Part shown: positions 1 to 8,545 of the stretch, piece by piece
Position numbering within the stretch: position 1 is the first letter of the stretch
Layout: each line of letters starts with the position of its first letter
Assembly: GCA_937931645.1 (NCBI GenBank)
Contig: CALHAR010000001.1
Location: 1-64,000, forward strand
Length of the DNA stretch: 64,000 nt
From: an uncultured Alphaproteobacteria bacterium
GTDB taxonomy: Bacteria > Pseudomonadota > Alphaproteobacteria > Micavibrionales > Micavibrionaceae
Reading direction: 5' to 3'
Program-made: the position numbers and the translations under genes
The notes under the pieces: generated by a model
The model's database searches: none
What the model saw: the letters and a program-made list of their open reading frames with translations, nothing else
What the model was told of the DNA's origin: nothing

Positions 1-12
1 TAGGAGAGAAAA

Positions 13-900
13 ATGAAACCAGTATATTTAAGTGCTTTAACATTACTTTTGGCTGGAATAGTCAGCTATGCCACCACCAAGGCCGTGCAACCAACAGCAC
101 CCTCCTCCAGCACCACCGAAGTAACACCAAAAAAATCTGATGAATCCGTTTATGACCGCGTCATCCGTACAGGTAAAATACGATGTGGGTATATCCCCTA
201 TCCGCCCGCCATGTTTTTAGACCCTAACACGAATGAAAAATCTGGTGTTTTTTATGACTTTATGAATGAAGTAGGTCGACGCCTTTCCCTACAGGTTGAA
301 TGGGTGCAAGAGACTGGATGGGGGACATTCATTAGCGATTTAAAAGCAAATCGATTTGATATGATGTGCTCTATGGCTTGGACAAATTCAGCTCGAGCAA
401 GAGAAGTAAACCACACCAAACCCTTATATTACAGCGGTATAAGTGCATGGGTTCGCCCCAATGATGATAGATTCAACGATGGGTTAGATGTCTTAAACTC
501 GGGCAAATACTCAATAGCCATCGTGGATGGAGGGACACCCGCAACGATTGCGGCAACAGACTTTCCAAATGCTAAACTATTTTCTTTACCTGAAATTACC
601 GCTGTATCTGATATGATTTTAACAGTCAGTACAGGGAAAGCTGATGTAACTTTTATCGAAGACTATGTTGCACAAGAGTTTTTAGTTAACAACCCAAACA
701 GTATAAAACGAGTAGGAGAAAGCCTAAGGTTTTACGGCAATGCGATGCATTTAAAGAAAGGTGAAAATGATTTACGCCTAACAATAAATACCGTTATTGA
801 AGAAATTTTAAACTCAAACTTCTTAACAAACTTATTTAAGAAATATAACATCCCAGAAAACTCCTATATCATACCATTAAAACCAGCAGAGAAAAATTAA
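13..900 (+). CDS. Periplasmic solute-binding protein, SBP family 3
   Basis: A 295-aa secreted protein that probably captures a small polar solute (amino-acid-like) for an ABC importer. Residues 1-20 form a hydrophobic signal segment, followed by a Ser/Thr/Pro-rich linker to about 45 and then the binding domain. The domain opens with the family-typical YDRVIRTGKIRCGY; C58 and C119 could form a disulfide. TAGGAG precedes the ATG at suitable spacing. The ABC ATPase starts 7 bp after the stop, so the two are probably co-transcribed. No permease lies between or after them; it may be upstream of the window. A paralogue with the same cysteine pair lies at 48695-49525. The ligand is unknown. Confidence 0.85.
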   Translation: MKPVYLSALTLLLAGIVSYATTKAVQPTAPSSSTTEVTPKKSDESVYDRVIRTGKIRCGYIPYPPAMFLDPNTNEKSGVFYDFMNEVGRRLSLQVEWVQETGWGTFISDLKANRFDMMCSMAWTNSARAREVNHTKPLYYSGISAWVRPNDDRFNDGLDVLNSGKYSIAIVDGGTPATIAATDFPNAKLFSLPEITAVSDMILTVSTGKADVTFIEDYVAQEFLVNNPNSIKRVGESLRFYGNAMHLKKGENDLRLTINTVIEEILNSNFLTNLFKKYNIPENSYIIPLKPAEKN

Positions 901-907
901 ATACAAA

Positions 908-1633
908 ATGCTAACCGCAAAGAACATTCATAAATCTTTTGATGACAAGCATGTTTTGCAAGGTGTTGATATGGATATCGCGCCGGGGCAAATCACCTGT
1001 TTAATTGGGCCGAGCGGAACAGGAAAAACCACCCTATTACGTGCCTTGGCTTTGCTGGATTACCCATCCAAGGGGCAAATTTCTGTCGATGATAAGAAAT
1101 ATGATTTTCCTTTAGCAAAAGAAGATAAAATTGACCCGCCATGGCCACACATGACCGCGGTGTTTCAGTCTCTTTTCTTATGGCCGCACTTAACGTTGCG
1201 GGAAAATATTATGCTGCCTGCGCGCAACCGCAATGAGAGCGCAGAAAAGGATATTGAAGGTCTTATCAACTTTCTTGAGATGGAAAACTTCATCGATAAT
1301 TTTCCTAACGAAGCCTCCATAGGTCAACGTCAGCGTGTTGCCCTTGCCCGTGCGCTTATCTTAAACCCCAAATATATCTTACTGGATGAAATCACCTCTG
1401 CTCTTGATATTGAGCAAACGGCCAAAATTTTGGACAAATTGAAGCATTTAAAAGAGCAAGGTATTGGAATTTTCCTTATTACCCACCATATTGGCTTTGC
1501 AAAGCAAGCCGCCGACCAAATTGTCTTTATGAGCGATGGTAAAGTCACCGAACAAGGCGGACCAGACATCATCACCGCCCCAAAAACCGAGCGTTTACAG
1601 CAGTTCCTCTCTATTGTGAAAATGGTGAATTAA
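908..1633 (+). CDS. ABC transporter ATP-binding protein (polar amino acid type)
   Basis: A 241-aa ATPase of an ABC importer, predicted to act at the cytoplasmic face of the inner membrane. Walker A is GPSGTGKTT (about residues 34-42), the Q-loop lies in TAVFQSLFLWPHLT, the signature is SIGQRQRVALARAL (degenerate relative to LSGGQ), Walker B is ILLDEITSALD and the switch histidine is in LITHHIG. The length is normal for GlnQ/HisP-like subunits. It follows the solute-binding protein by 7 bp. No permease gene is visible nearby, so the transporter is incomplete in this window. Confidence 0.88.
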   Translation: MLTAKNIHKSFDDKHVLQGVDMDIAPGQITCLIGPSGTGKTTLLRALALLDYPSKGQISVDDKKYDFPLAKEDKIDPPWPHMTAVFQSLFLWPHLTLRENIMLPARNRNESAEKDIEGLINFLEMENFIDNFPNEASIGQRQRVALARALILNPKYILLDEITSALDIEQTAKILDKLKHLKEQGIGIFLITHHIGFAKQAADQIVFMSDGKVTEQGGPDIITAPKTERLQQFLSIVKMVN

Positions 1634-1704
1634 AGAGCGGTACGCTACGTCACCTCAAAGTCTAGGTTTTTCGTATATTTCGTAACGTCTTTACACCTAT
1701 TTTC

Positions 1705-1732
1705 TTGACATTAACGGCAAGTCTTGTATATT
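1705..1732 (+). promoter_or_regulatory. Sigma70-type promoter of rplU-rpmA
   Basis: TTGACA (1705-1710) and TATATT (1727-1732) are separated by 16 bp, with a TG just before the -10. This predicts a start near 1739 and a leader of about 70 nt before rplU. The same TTGACA-N16-TATATT arrangement recurs on the minus strand upstream of the TPR gene. Confidence 0.75.
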
Positions 1733-1812
1733 GCGGCGTTCTGAAGGAAGAAAAACACATTAGCGATTCTTCTTAAGGCTTTGAAAAAATTATAAATATT
1801 AGGATTTAAAAA

Positions 1813-2115
1813 ATGTTTGCAGTTGTACGCACAGGCGGAAAACAATATAAAGTGACCAAAAATGAGTACCTAGAAGTACCAAAAATGGACATAGAAGCGG
1901 GTAAAAGCGTTGATTTAGAAGTACTTATGACGTCTGACGGTAAAACAGCCGCTATCGGAGAAAAAGGTGCAAAAGTCAGCGCAAAAGTCATTGAGCACAC
2001 ACGCGCGGACAAAATTGTGGTATTTAAGAAGAAACGTAGACAAGGATATCGCCGTACAGCGGGACACCGTCAGGATCTGACAGTGATCGAAATTACTGAT
2101 ATCAAAGCTGCTTAA
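1813..2115 (+). CDS. rplU: 50S ribosomal protein L21
   Basis: A 100-aa large-subunit ribosomal protein that binds 23S rRNA. The start MFAVVRTGGKQYKV and the C-terminal KKKRRQGYRRTAGHRQDLT stretch are family hallmarks, and the length is typical. TTAGGA (1800-1805) lies 7 nt before the ATG. It is the first gene of the rplU-rpmA unit behind the promoter at 1705-1732 and is followed by rpmA, the usual bacterial order. Confidence 0.97.
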   Translation: MFAVVRTGGKQYKVTKNEYLEVPKMDIEAGKSVDLEVLMTSDGKTAAIGEKGAKVSAKVIEHTRADKIVVFKKKRRQGYRRTAGHRQDLTVIEITDIKAA

Positions 2116-2136
2116 ATAAAAAAATAAAAGAAATCG

Positions 2137-2196
2137 TAGCGGGTTTACCCGCCTGAGATAAAACAAAAACACCTCCTCCCGCTTGCGGGCATGAGG
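2137..2196 (+). repeat. Two palindromic elements between rplU and rpmA
   Basis: The rplU-rpmA spacer holds two hairpins. At about 2137-2158, CGTAGCGGGTTTACCCGCCT pairs GCGGGT with ACCCGC. At about 2172-2196, CTCCCGCTTGCGGGCATGAGG pairs CCCGC with GCGGG around TT. The first matches solitary elements at 10544-10566 and 45628-45650; the second resembles the obgE upstream array units and a copy near 45903-45928. Neither has a T-run, so they look like REP-type elements rather than terminators. Confidence 0.65.
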
Positions 2197-2226
2197 GTAA
2201 ACAAAAAAGTCTGGAGGACATTAAAG

Positions 2227-2508
2227 ATGGCACATAAAAAAGCTGGTGGTAGTACAAGAAACGGTCGCGATTCAGAAGGTCGTCGTCTCGGCGTTAAAAA
2301 ATACGGTGGTGAGTCAGTTATCGCTGGTAACATCATTATCCGTCAACGTGGTACAAAATATGGTGCTGGTAAAAATGTTGGTATTGGTAAAGACCATACA
2401 ATCTTCGCTCTTATGGATGGAGATGTTTTGTTCTCAAAAGGTCGCGGCGGCAAAGCGATTGTTAATATCGTTCCTGCGAATGACGCAAGACCAATGGCGG
2501 CTGAATAA
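2227..2508 (+). CDS. rpmA: 50S ribosomal protein L27
   Basis: A 93-aa ribosomal protein whose N-terminal tail reaches toward the peptidyl-transferase centre. The ATG at 2227 is chosen because it gives the invariant start [20 protein letters not shown] and is preceded by CTGGAGG (2211-2217); an upstream in-frame ATG at 2191 would add a non-homologous extension running through the repeat. A strong terminator follows at 2533-2559. Confidence 0.96.
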   Translation: MAHKKAGGSTRNGRDSEGRRLGVKKYGGESVIAGNIIIRQRGTKYGAGKNVGIGKDHTIFALMDGDVLFSKGRGGKAIVNIVPANDARPMAAE

Positions 2509-2532
2509 GCTCTCGCCTCGTTAATAATTTAT

Positions 2533-2559
2533 AAGGGGGAGGCTTAGCTTCCCCTTTTT
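2533..2559 (+). terminator. Rho-independent terminator after rpmA
   Basis: A G-rich arm beginning AAGGGGGAGGC pairs with GCTTCCCCTT across a short TTA loop and runs into a T-tract. It should insulate rplU-rpmA from obgE, implying that obgE needs its own promoter or readthrough. Confidence 0.8.
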
Positions 2560-2561
2560 TA

Positions 2562-2717
2562 ATGGAAAGAGTCCTCTCGCTTGCGAGTATGACGTATTAA
2601 ATGGAAAGAGTCCTCTCGCTTGCGAGTATGACGTATTAAATAGAAAGAGTCCTCTCGCTTGCGAGCATGACGTATTAAATAGAAAGAGTCCTCTCGCTTG
2701 CGAGTATGACGTATTAA
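2562..2717 (+). repeat. Four tandem 39-bp palindromic units upstream of obgE
   Basis: Units start at 2562, 2601, 2640 and 2679 and differ by only one or two bases (ATGG/ATAG, GAGTATG/GAGCATG). Each contains the hairpin CTCGC-TT-GCGAG nested in GTC...GAC and ends in ATTAA. Each also carries one GAGTC (GANTC) site, at 2569, 2608, 2647 and 2686. The array fills essentially the whole space between the rpmA terminator and the obgE start. There are no variable spacers, so it is not CRISPR. Confidence 0.95.
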
Positions 2718-2721
2718 ACAA

Positions 2722-3735
2722 GTGAAATTTCTCGATCAAGCAAAGATATATGTGAGCAGTGGCAATGGTGGGCCTGGCTGTATCTCGTTCCGTCGTGAAA
2801 AATACGTACAAAATGGAGGGCCAAACGGCGGTAATGGTGGCCGCGGGGGTTCTATCATCTTTGAAGCCGTTACGGGGTTGAATACTCTTATTGATTTCCG
2901 ATACGCGCAACATTTCCGCGCCGATAATGGCGTTGGTGGATCTGGTCGTGACCGTAGTGGCGCAAGCGGTGAGGACTTGGTTATTAAAGTTCCCGTTGGG
3001 ACGGAAATCATCGATGAAGATAAAGAAACTGTCCTACTTGATATGTCCGAAGAAGGTCAACGTGTTGTCTTTCTAAAAGGGGGCGATGGCGGCTTTGGTA
3101 ATGCGCATTATAAAAGTTCAACCAACCAAGCCCCCCGTAAAAAAACACCGGGGTGGCCAGGTGAAGAACGCGCCCTCTGGTTGCGGTTAAAACTTATTGC
3201 GGATTCTGGTTTGGTCGGTTTACCAAATGCAGGGAAATCTACGTTCCTCGCCGCTGTTTCAAAAGCAAAACCAAAAATTGCCGACTACCCTTTTACAACA
3301 CTTCACCCTAACTTAGGTGTTGTAAAAGCAGGCGAATATAGCTTTGTTATCGCCGACATTCCCGGCCTTATTGAAGGCGCACATGAAGGCGTTGGTTTGG
3401 GTGTTCGTTTCTTGGGGCATGTTGAACGCACCTCCGTTCTACTGCACTTAATTGATGTAACACAAGACGACGTTGTTAAAGCCTATAAAACAATCCGTAC
3501 TGAACTACAAAAATATGGCGGTGGATTGGCGAAGAAACCTGAAATCATTGCCCTGACGAAAACAGATGCCATCGGTGAAGAACTTGCCCTCGATCAAGCC
3601 CGCATTTTAGAAGAAGCAACAGGGCAAAAAGCCATGGTTATATCCTCTATTTCTGGAAAAAACATTGATACAGCCCTCTATAAGCTGGCGGATATCATTA
3701 AAATCAAAAAGGCGGAAGAGTATGACGCCGCATGA
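2722..3735 (+). CDS. obgE: Obg family GTPase ObgE/CgtA
   Basis: A 337-aa GTPase of late 50S assembly, linked to cell-cycle and stress control. The glycine-rich Obg fold occupies residues 1-158 and the G domain follows with G1 [10 protein letters not shown]3 DIPGL and G4 TKTD. The GTG start gives the canonical [11 protein letters not shown]. No Shine-Dalgarno sequence is visible: the preceding bases are the last repeat unit plus ACAA. The stop overlaps the start of proB by 14 bp, indicating translational coupling. Confidence 0.95.
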   Translation: MKFLDQAKIYVSSGNGGPGCISFRREKYVQNGGPNGGNGGRGGSIIFEAVTGLNTLIDFRYAQHFRADNGVGGSGRDRSGASGEDLVIKVPVGTEIIDEDKETVLLDMSEEGQRVVFLKGGDGGFGNAHYKSSTNQAPRKKTPGWPGEERALWLRLKLIADSGLVGLPNAGKSTFLAAVSKAKPKIADYPFTTLHPNLGVVKAGEYSFVIADIPGLIEGAHEGVGLGVRFLGHVERTSVLLHLIDVTQDDVVKAYKTIRTELQKYGGGLAKKPEIIALTKTDAIGEELALDQARILEEATGQKAMVISSISGKNIDTALYKLADIIKIKKAEEYDAA

Positions 3736-4849
3736 CCTTATTCAAAATTCAAAACGGATTGTCATTAAAATAGGCTCTGCCTTAATCGCCGATGAAAAAC
3801 TGGGTACGCCCCGTCAAGACTGGTTAAACAGCGTTAGCAACGACATCGCCGCCCTTATCCAACAAGGCAAAGAAATCGCCATCGTTTCTTCTGGTGCTAT
3901 TGCATTGGGACGACAAGCCCTCAACATTGCCTATACAGATCGCCCTGCTTCTATCCCTTTAGAAAAGAAACAAGCCGCCGCCGCGCTTGGGCAGGTTGAA
4001 ATATCCAAAGCTTACGCCGCCGCTTTTTCTCCGCATGGTTTCAAAACGGCACTCGTCTTGCTCAGCCCGAAAGACACCGAAGAACGCCGCGCGCATTTAA
4101 ACGCTCGTGCCACTTTACTAACGTTAATACAAAATAAATCTGTCCCTATTATTAATGAGAATGACACAGTCTCAACCATAGAAATTCGCTTTGGTGATAA
4201 TGACCGCCTCGCCGCCCGTGTCGCGCAAATGATAGAGGCCGACCTCCTCATCCAACTTTCCACAACTGACGGATTATATACCGCTGACCCGAGCCAAGAT
4301 AAAACAGCCACGCATATCCCCCTTGTTGAAAAGCTCACCGATGATTTATTCAAAATGGCTGGCGATGCTCCTGCCGGCCTCAGCACAGGTGGTATGAAAA
4401 GTAAATTAGAAGCCGCCCGTATTGCGACACAGGCAGGTATTCATATGATGGTCGCCAACGGGAAAATAAACACCCCTCTTTCAATCATAGAACGTGCAAC
4501 TATTTTTAAAGCCTCTGATAAACCCATCAGCGCCCGTAAAAAATGGATTTCAAGCCACGTCAAAGCCGAAGGTGCTATTATTATTGATAAAGGCGCTATT
4601 GAGGCTCTAAAATCAGGTAAAAGCCTACTCCCCGCTGGTATTGTCAAAGTCACTGGCGATTTCAACCATGGTGACCCCGTTGATATACTGGATAAAGAAG
4701 GTACAAAATTAGCCACAGGTTTAAGCTCATACAGCATTCACGAAGCCAGATTAATTTTAGGCGTCAAAAGCACTGATATTGATAACATTTTAGGCTTCAC
4801 CCGTGGAAATGTCCTCGTTCATAGAGATAATTTAGTCTTGCAAGCATAG
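3722..4849 (+). CDS. proB: Glutamate 5-kinase
   Basis: A 375-aa enzyme that phosphorylates glutamate in the first step of proline synthesis. The amino-acid kinase domain contains [21 protein letters not shown] and the NENDTVS...[12 protein letters not shown] segment; a C-terminal PUA domain starts near residue 280. The ATG at 3722 begins MTPHDL and is preceded by GGCGGAAGAG within obgE; an upstream in-frame start at 3665 would only add residues from the overlapped obgE end. The partner proA lies 20 kb away at 25202-26497. Confidence 0.95.
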   Translation: MTPHDLIQNSKRIVIKIGSALIADEKLGTPRQDWLNSVSNDIAALIQQGKEIAIVSSGAIALGRQALNIAYTDRPASIPLEKKQAAAALGQVEISKAYAAAFSPHGFKTALVLLSPKDTEERRAHLNARATLLTLIQNKSVPIINENDTVSTIEIRFGDNDRLAARVAQMIEADLLIQLSTTDGLYTADPSQDKTATHIPLVEKLTDDLFKMAGDAPAGLSTGGMKSKLEAARIATQAGIHMMVANGKINTPLSIIERATIFKASDKPISARKKWISSHVKAEGAIIIDKGAIEALKSGKSLLPAGIVKVTGDFNHGDPVDILDKEGTKLATGLSSYSIHEARLILGVKSTDIDNILGFTRGNVLVHRDNLVLQA

Positions 4850-4894
4850 CCTCCACTTGCCACAATAACTCCCTTAACAACATATAGGGATATT

Positions 4895-7489
4895 ATGCGC
4901 ACCGACACACCACAGGAAATTCACTTAAAAGATTACAAAGCCCCCGCTTTTAAGGTTGCGAGTACCGAGCTTTCTTTTGATATCCATGATGGCAAAACCA
5001 TCGTGACAAACAAAACGCAATATACCAATAATAATGATTGTAAAGAGCCGCTTTTCTTAGAAGGGGAAGAGCTTAAACTTATTTCCTGTAAGCTTGATGG
5101 TAAAGATATCCAACCTAAAATTTCTGATAAAGGTTTAACGCTTCCCTGCCCTGGTAAAGATATCTTCACGCTTGAAATCGTTACCGAGATTTATCCTGAA
5201 AAAAACACTGCGCTTGAAGGGTTATATTATTCTGGCGGCACATATTGCACACAATGTGAAGCGCAAGGCTTTCGCAAAATCACATATTATCCAGATCGCC
5301 CTGATGTCATGGCAACCTTTAAAGTCACGGTTGAGGCTGATAAAAAGACCTGCCCTATTCTGCTATCGAACGGTAATAAAATTGACGAAGGCGATGCCAA
5401 AGATGGTCGTCACTTCACCGTTTGGGAGGATCCAACGCCAAAAGGTTGCTACCTATTTGCCCTTGTTGCGGGTGACTTGGTGCGCGTAGAAGATAAATTC
5501 ACAACGATGTCTGGTTTAGAGGTTGACCTTCACATCTACGTCAAAGAAGGCGATGAAGGCCAGTGTGACCATGCCATGCAAAGCCTTATCAAATCCATGA
5601 AATGGGATGAAGAAGTTTACGGGCGTGAGTATCAATATAACATCTTCAATATCGTTGCCGTCAGTGACTTCAACATGGGGGCGATGGAAAATACGTCCTT
5701 AAATATTTTCAATACCGCCCTCGTTCTGGCACAGCAAGAAACCGCAACCGATACAGATTATATCCGTGTTGAAGGCGTTATCGCCCATGAATATTTCCAC
5801 AACTGGACAGGCAACCGCGTCACCTGCCGTGACTGGTTTCAGCTTTCTTTAAAAGAAGGCTTAACAGTTTTCCGCGACCAAGAATTTTCAAGCGATCTAA
5901 ACTCTCGCGCTGTGCAACGCATTGATGATGTTACGCATTTACGTCGCTCACAATTCCCAGAGGACGCCTCCCCCCTCGCCCATCCTGTACGCCCCGAAAG
6001 CTATATCGAGATTAATAATTTCTACACCATGACCATCTATGAAAAAGGCGCGGAAGTTATTCGTATGTTCAATACATTGCTTGGGCCTGAGCTATACCGT
6101 AAAGCAACAGATCTTTATTTTGACCGCTTTGATGGTAAAGCTGTGACGATTGATGATTGGGCGCAAGCCATGCAGGACGCATCGGAAATGGATTTAGAGC
6201 AGTTTAAACTCTGGTATTCCCAAGCAGGCACACCAGAAATAAAAGCATCAGGCAAATATAGCGCGATAAGAAAAACCTATACGCTAACGCTAGAACAAAA
6301 CATTCCTGACACCGCAGGTCAAACAGACAAACAGCCTATGCATATTCCTGTCGCGGTTGGCCTTGTTGACGCCGATGGTAAGGACATGATTGAAACGCAA
6401 GTCCTAGACCTGAAGAAGAAAAAACAAGATTTCAAATTTAAAGATATTACATCAGAACCTGTTCCCTCAATTTTGCGTAACTTCTCTGCCCCCGTTAAAC
6501 TAACGACAGATTTAACCCAAAGTGATTTAGCATTCTTAATGGTCAATGACAGTGATGGTTTCAACAGATGGGAAGCGGGACAAAAATTAGCGATGAGCGT
6601 TATCAATAAAATGCTCGCCAATAACACGACAGACGTTCCAAGTGACTACATCGAAAGCTTAGGCGCATTGATTGATAAAGCCAGCGATACTAATAGTGAT
6701 AAAGCCTTAATGGCGCGTGCGCTCTCTTTACCAAGTATTTCAGAAATTGGACAAGCACAAGAGCTTGTAGACCCAACAGCGATTAACAACGTACGCACCG
6801 CCATCCAAGTTGCTATCAAGAAAAACTATAAAGAAAAGCTTCTGGGAATTTATGAAGCCAATGAAAATGAAGGTGACTTTAGTGTTGCGCCAGACGCAAT
6901 GGGGCGTCGTTCTTTACGTAACACTGTCCTCACCTTGTTAACGGCGACCAAAGGCGAAGGCTGCTCAACCCTCGCCAAAGCGCACTATGATAACGCCGAT
7001 AACATGACAGACCGCATGGCGGCTTTTGGGGCATTGCTTGACAACCCCAACGCACCGCGCGACGAAGTCACGCGAGATTTCTATGATAGATTTAAAGATT
7101 ATCAGTTGGTCATTGATAAATGGTTTGGCATCCAAGCCAGCTCCAACCACGATACCATCTTTGATGAACTTGAAAAACTTCGTAACCATCAAGACTTCGA
7201 CATGAAAAACCCAAATCGCGTGCGCTCCCTCTATGCTGCCTTTGCAATGAACAACCCTGTTGCGTTTCATGATGCCAGCGGACGGGGTTATAATTTCTTA
7301 AAAAATGCGATTATTGAGTTAAACACAATCAACCCGCAAATTGCCGCACGTATGGTTACGCCTCTTCGTGAATGGAAGCGTTACACGCCCAACCGCCAAG
7401 ACAAAATGAAAGCGGCTTTACAAGAAATTCTAGAAATAGAAAATCTATCGCCCAATGTGTTTGAGTTGGTGAGTAAAAGTTTAGGGTAA
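4895..7489 (+). CDS. pepN: Aminopeptidase N (M1 family)
   Basis: An 864-aa zinc metallo-aminopeptidase that removes N-terminal residues from peptides in the cytoplasm. It shows the exopeptidase motif GAMEN and the zinc site HEYFHNWTGNRVT with its downstream glutamate in SLKEGLTVFRDQEF. No signal peptide is present. The length matches proteobacterial PepN (about 870 aa). It starts 45 bp after proB on the same strand. The next gene is convergent, with 15 bp between stops. Confidence 0.95.
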   Translation: MRTDTPQEIHLKDYKAPAFKVASTELSFDIHDGKTIVTNKTQYTNNNDCKEPLFLEGEELKLISCKLDGKDIQPKISDKGLTLPCPGKDIFTLEIVTEIYPEKNTALEGLYYSGGTYCTQCEAQGFRKITYYPDRPDVMATFKVTVEADKKTCPILLSNGNKIDEGDAKDGRHFTVWEDPTPKGCYLFALVAGDLVRVEDKFTTMSGLEVDLHIYVKEGDEGQCDHAMQSLIKSMKWDEEVYGREYQYNIFNIVAVSDFNMGAMENTSLNIFNTALVLAQQETATDTDYIRVEGVIAHEYFHNWTGNRVTCRDWFQLSLKEGLTVFRDQEFSSDLNSRAVQRIDDVTHLRRSQFPEDASPLAHPVRPESYIEINNFYTMTIYEKGAEVIRMFNTLLGPELYRKATDLYFDRFDGKAVTIDDWAQAMQDASEMDLEQFKLWYSQAGTPEIKASGKYSAIRKTYTLTLEQNIPDTAGQTDKQPMHIPVAVGLVDADGKDMIETQVLDLKKKKQDFKFKDITSEPVPSILRNFSAPVKLTTDLTQSDLAFLMVNDSDGFNRWEAGQKLAMSVINKMLANNTTDVPSDYIESLGALIDKASDTNSDKALMARALSLPSISEIGQAQELVDPTAINNVRTAIQVAIKKNYKEKLLGIYEANENEGDFSVAPDAMGRRSLRNTVLTLLTATKGEGCSTLAKAHYDNADNMTDRMAAFGALLDNPNAPRDEVTRDFYDRFKDYQLVIDKWFGIQASSNHDTIFDELEKLRNHQDFDMKNPNRVRSLYAAFAMNNPVAFHDASGRGYNFLKNAIIELNTINPQIAARMVTPLREWKRYTPNRQDKMKAALQEILEIENLSPNVFELVSKSLG

Positions 7490-7504
7490 GCAATTGCAAC
7501 CTTA

Positions 7505-8374
7505 CTATGGGGAATTTGGCGTGCAGCCGCCACTCCCTACGGCAGAGCTATAAATAATATCTGCAATTTGCATTCTATCGCCTTGGTCTTCCGCTCCAAA
7601 GATAACCAAGCTCATAACCCCCCTTCCTGGAGTTTGGACACTGGCGGCAAGGTTGTATCCAACAGAATCTAAATGCCCTGTTTTAGCAGCTATGACATTA
7701 TCTGGGTGGTTTTGTAAAAATCCACTTGTTGTGACTTCGGCATTCCCCATTGCATACCTCAAGGTTTTTGGCATCTCTTGTTCAAAAGCGGTCATGAGTT
7801 TTAAAAAATCTATCGGTGTTCCTATATTTCCACTATCACCAGTGACATTTGTAAAAGAGGTGTTATCCATGCCTAGAGTTTGAGCGGTTTCATTCATTAC
7901 TTGAACGAAGCGTTCATATTTTTCCGCACCACTACCTTCCCACCCTTGCGCATTCGCCGCCGCCATAACCAAAGCCACCGTAGTACGAGCCTCGGACAAA
8001 CCGCCGCTTGTCTCCAACAGTTGTGCTACCGTATATTCGTTACCAACTTCAAATTCTTCAAACTCTTTTAATCCCTTAGATTCTTCAATCGCAATCGTTG
8101 GAATCGCTACGACACTATTAAGATTAAAACTTATGTCAGGCCTTTGCATGACTTGCCCAACAACATATAAGGTCATCAATTTTGTTAAGGATGCGGGCGG
8201 TGCTGCTTTATTCGCATGACGGCTAGCCACATGTTCATCAGAGCAATTATTAAACGCAGCAACAAAAGATAATGAAGGTACAGGGTCTCCAGAATCTGAC
8301 GTTAACGAAGACGCCATGATAGTAGCAACGAACGCTCGACCTAAAGACGGAAAAAGCCAAATATCACGTTTCAT
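7505..8374 (-). CDS. D-alanyl-D-alanine carboxypeptidase-like protein (S11), altered SxN motif
   Basis: A 289-aa penicillin-binding-like hydrolase expected to trim peptidoglycan stem peptides in the periplasm. The nucleophile motif S62-L-T-K65 and the K231-T-G motif are intact. The second motif reads S123-G-G where the family has SxN, so activity may be reduced or altered. Residues 9-24 could form a membrane anchor or signal peptide. It lacks the C-terminal PBP5 domain. It is convergent with pepN and divergent from the symporter gene, apparently monocistronic. Confidence 0.8.
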   Translation of the reverse strand: MKRDIWLFPSLGRAFVATIMASSLTSDSGDPVPSLSFVAAFNNCSDEHVASRHANKAAPPASLTKLMTLYVVGQVMQRPDISFNLNSVVAIPTIAIEESKGLKEFEEFEVGNEYTVAQLLETSGGLSEARTTVALVMAAANAQGWEGSGAEKYERFVQVMNETAQTLGMDNTSFTNVTGDSGNIGTPIDFLKLMTAFEQEMPKTLRYAMGNAEVTTSGFLQNHPDNVIAAKTGHLDSVGYNLAASVQTPGRGVMSLVIFGAEDQGDRMQIADIIYSSAVGSGGCTPNSP

Positions 8375-8474
8375 CTACACAGACCCTATAAACACAGCAT
8401 ATACTCTTACTCAAAATGGGATATCAATAAACATTTCCCCAGATCACCAGTAACTTGTATCTTTGCTATATTAC

Positions 8475-8510
8475 TATAATCTGTATTGCAGAATGCTTAT
8501 AAAGCATTCT
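8475..8510 (+). promoter_or_regulatory. -10 box followed by a perfect palindrome before the symporter gene
   Basis: TATAAT lies at 8475-8480. A perfect 9-bp inverted repeat, AGAATGCTT-ATA-AAGCATTCT, occupies 8490-8510, just past the predicted transcription start. The position suits a repressor operator or a 5'-UTR hairpin. There is no T-run, so it is not a terminator. The -35 is not convincing. The 171-bp divergent spacer (8375-8545) otherwise shows nothing recognisable. Confidence 0.5.
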
Positions 8511-8545
8511 CATTAATATGTCAATAAAAGAGGTGGGAACTTCAA

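Noticed and set aside
2521..2913. 130-codon minus-strand frame with repeated [17 protein letters not shown] segments
   Set aside because: It is a translation of the 39-bp palindromic array and of the antisense strand of obgE; no ribosome-binding site or homology supports it.
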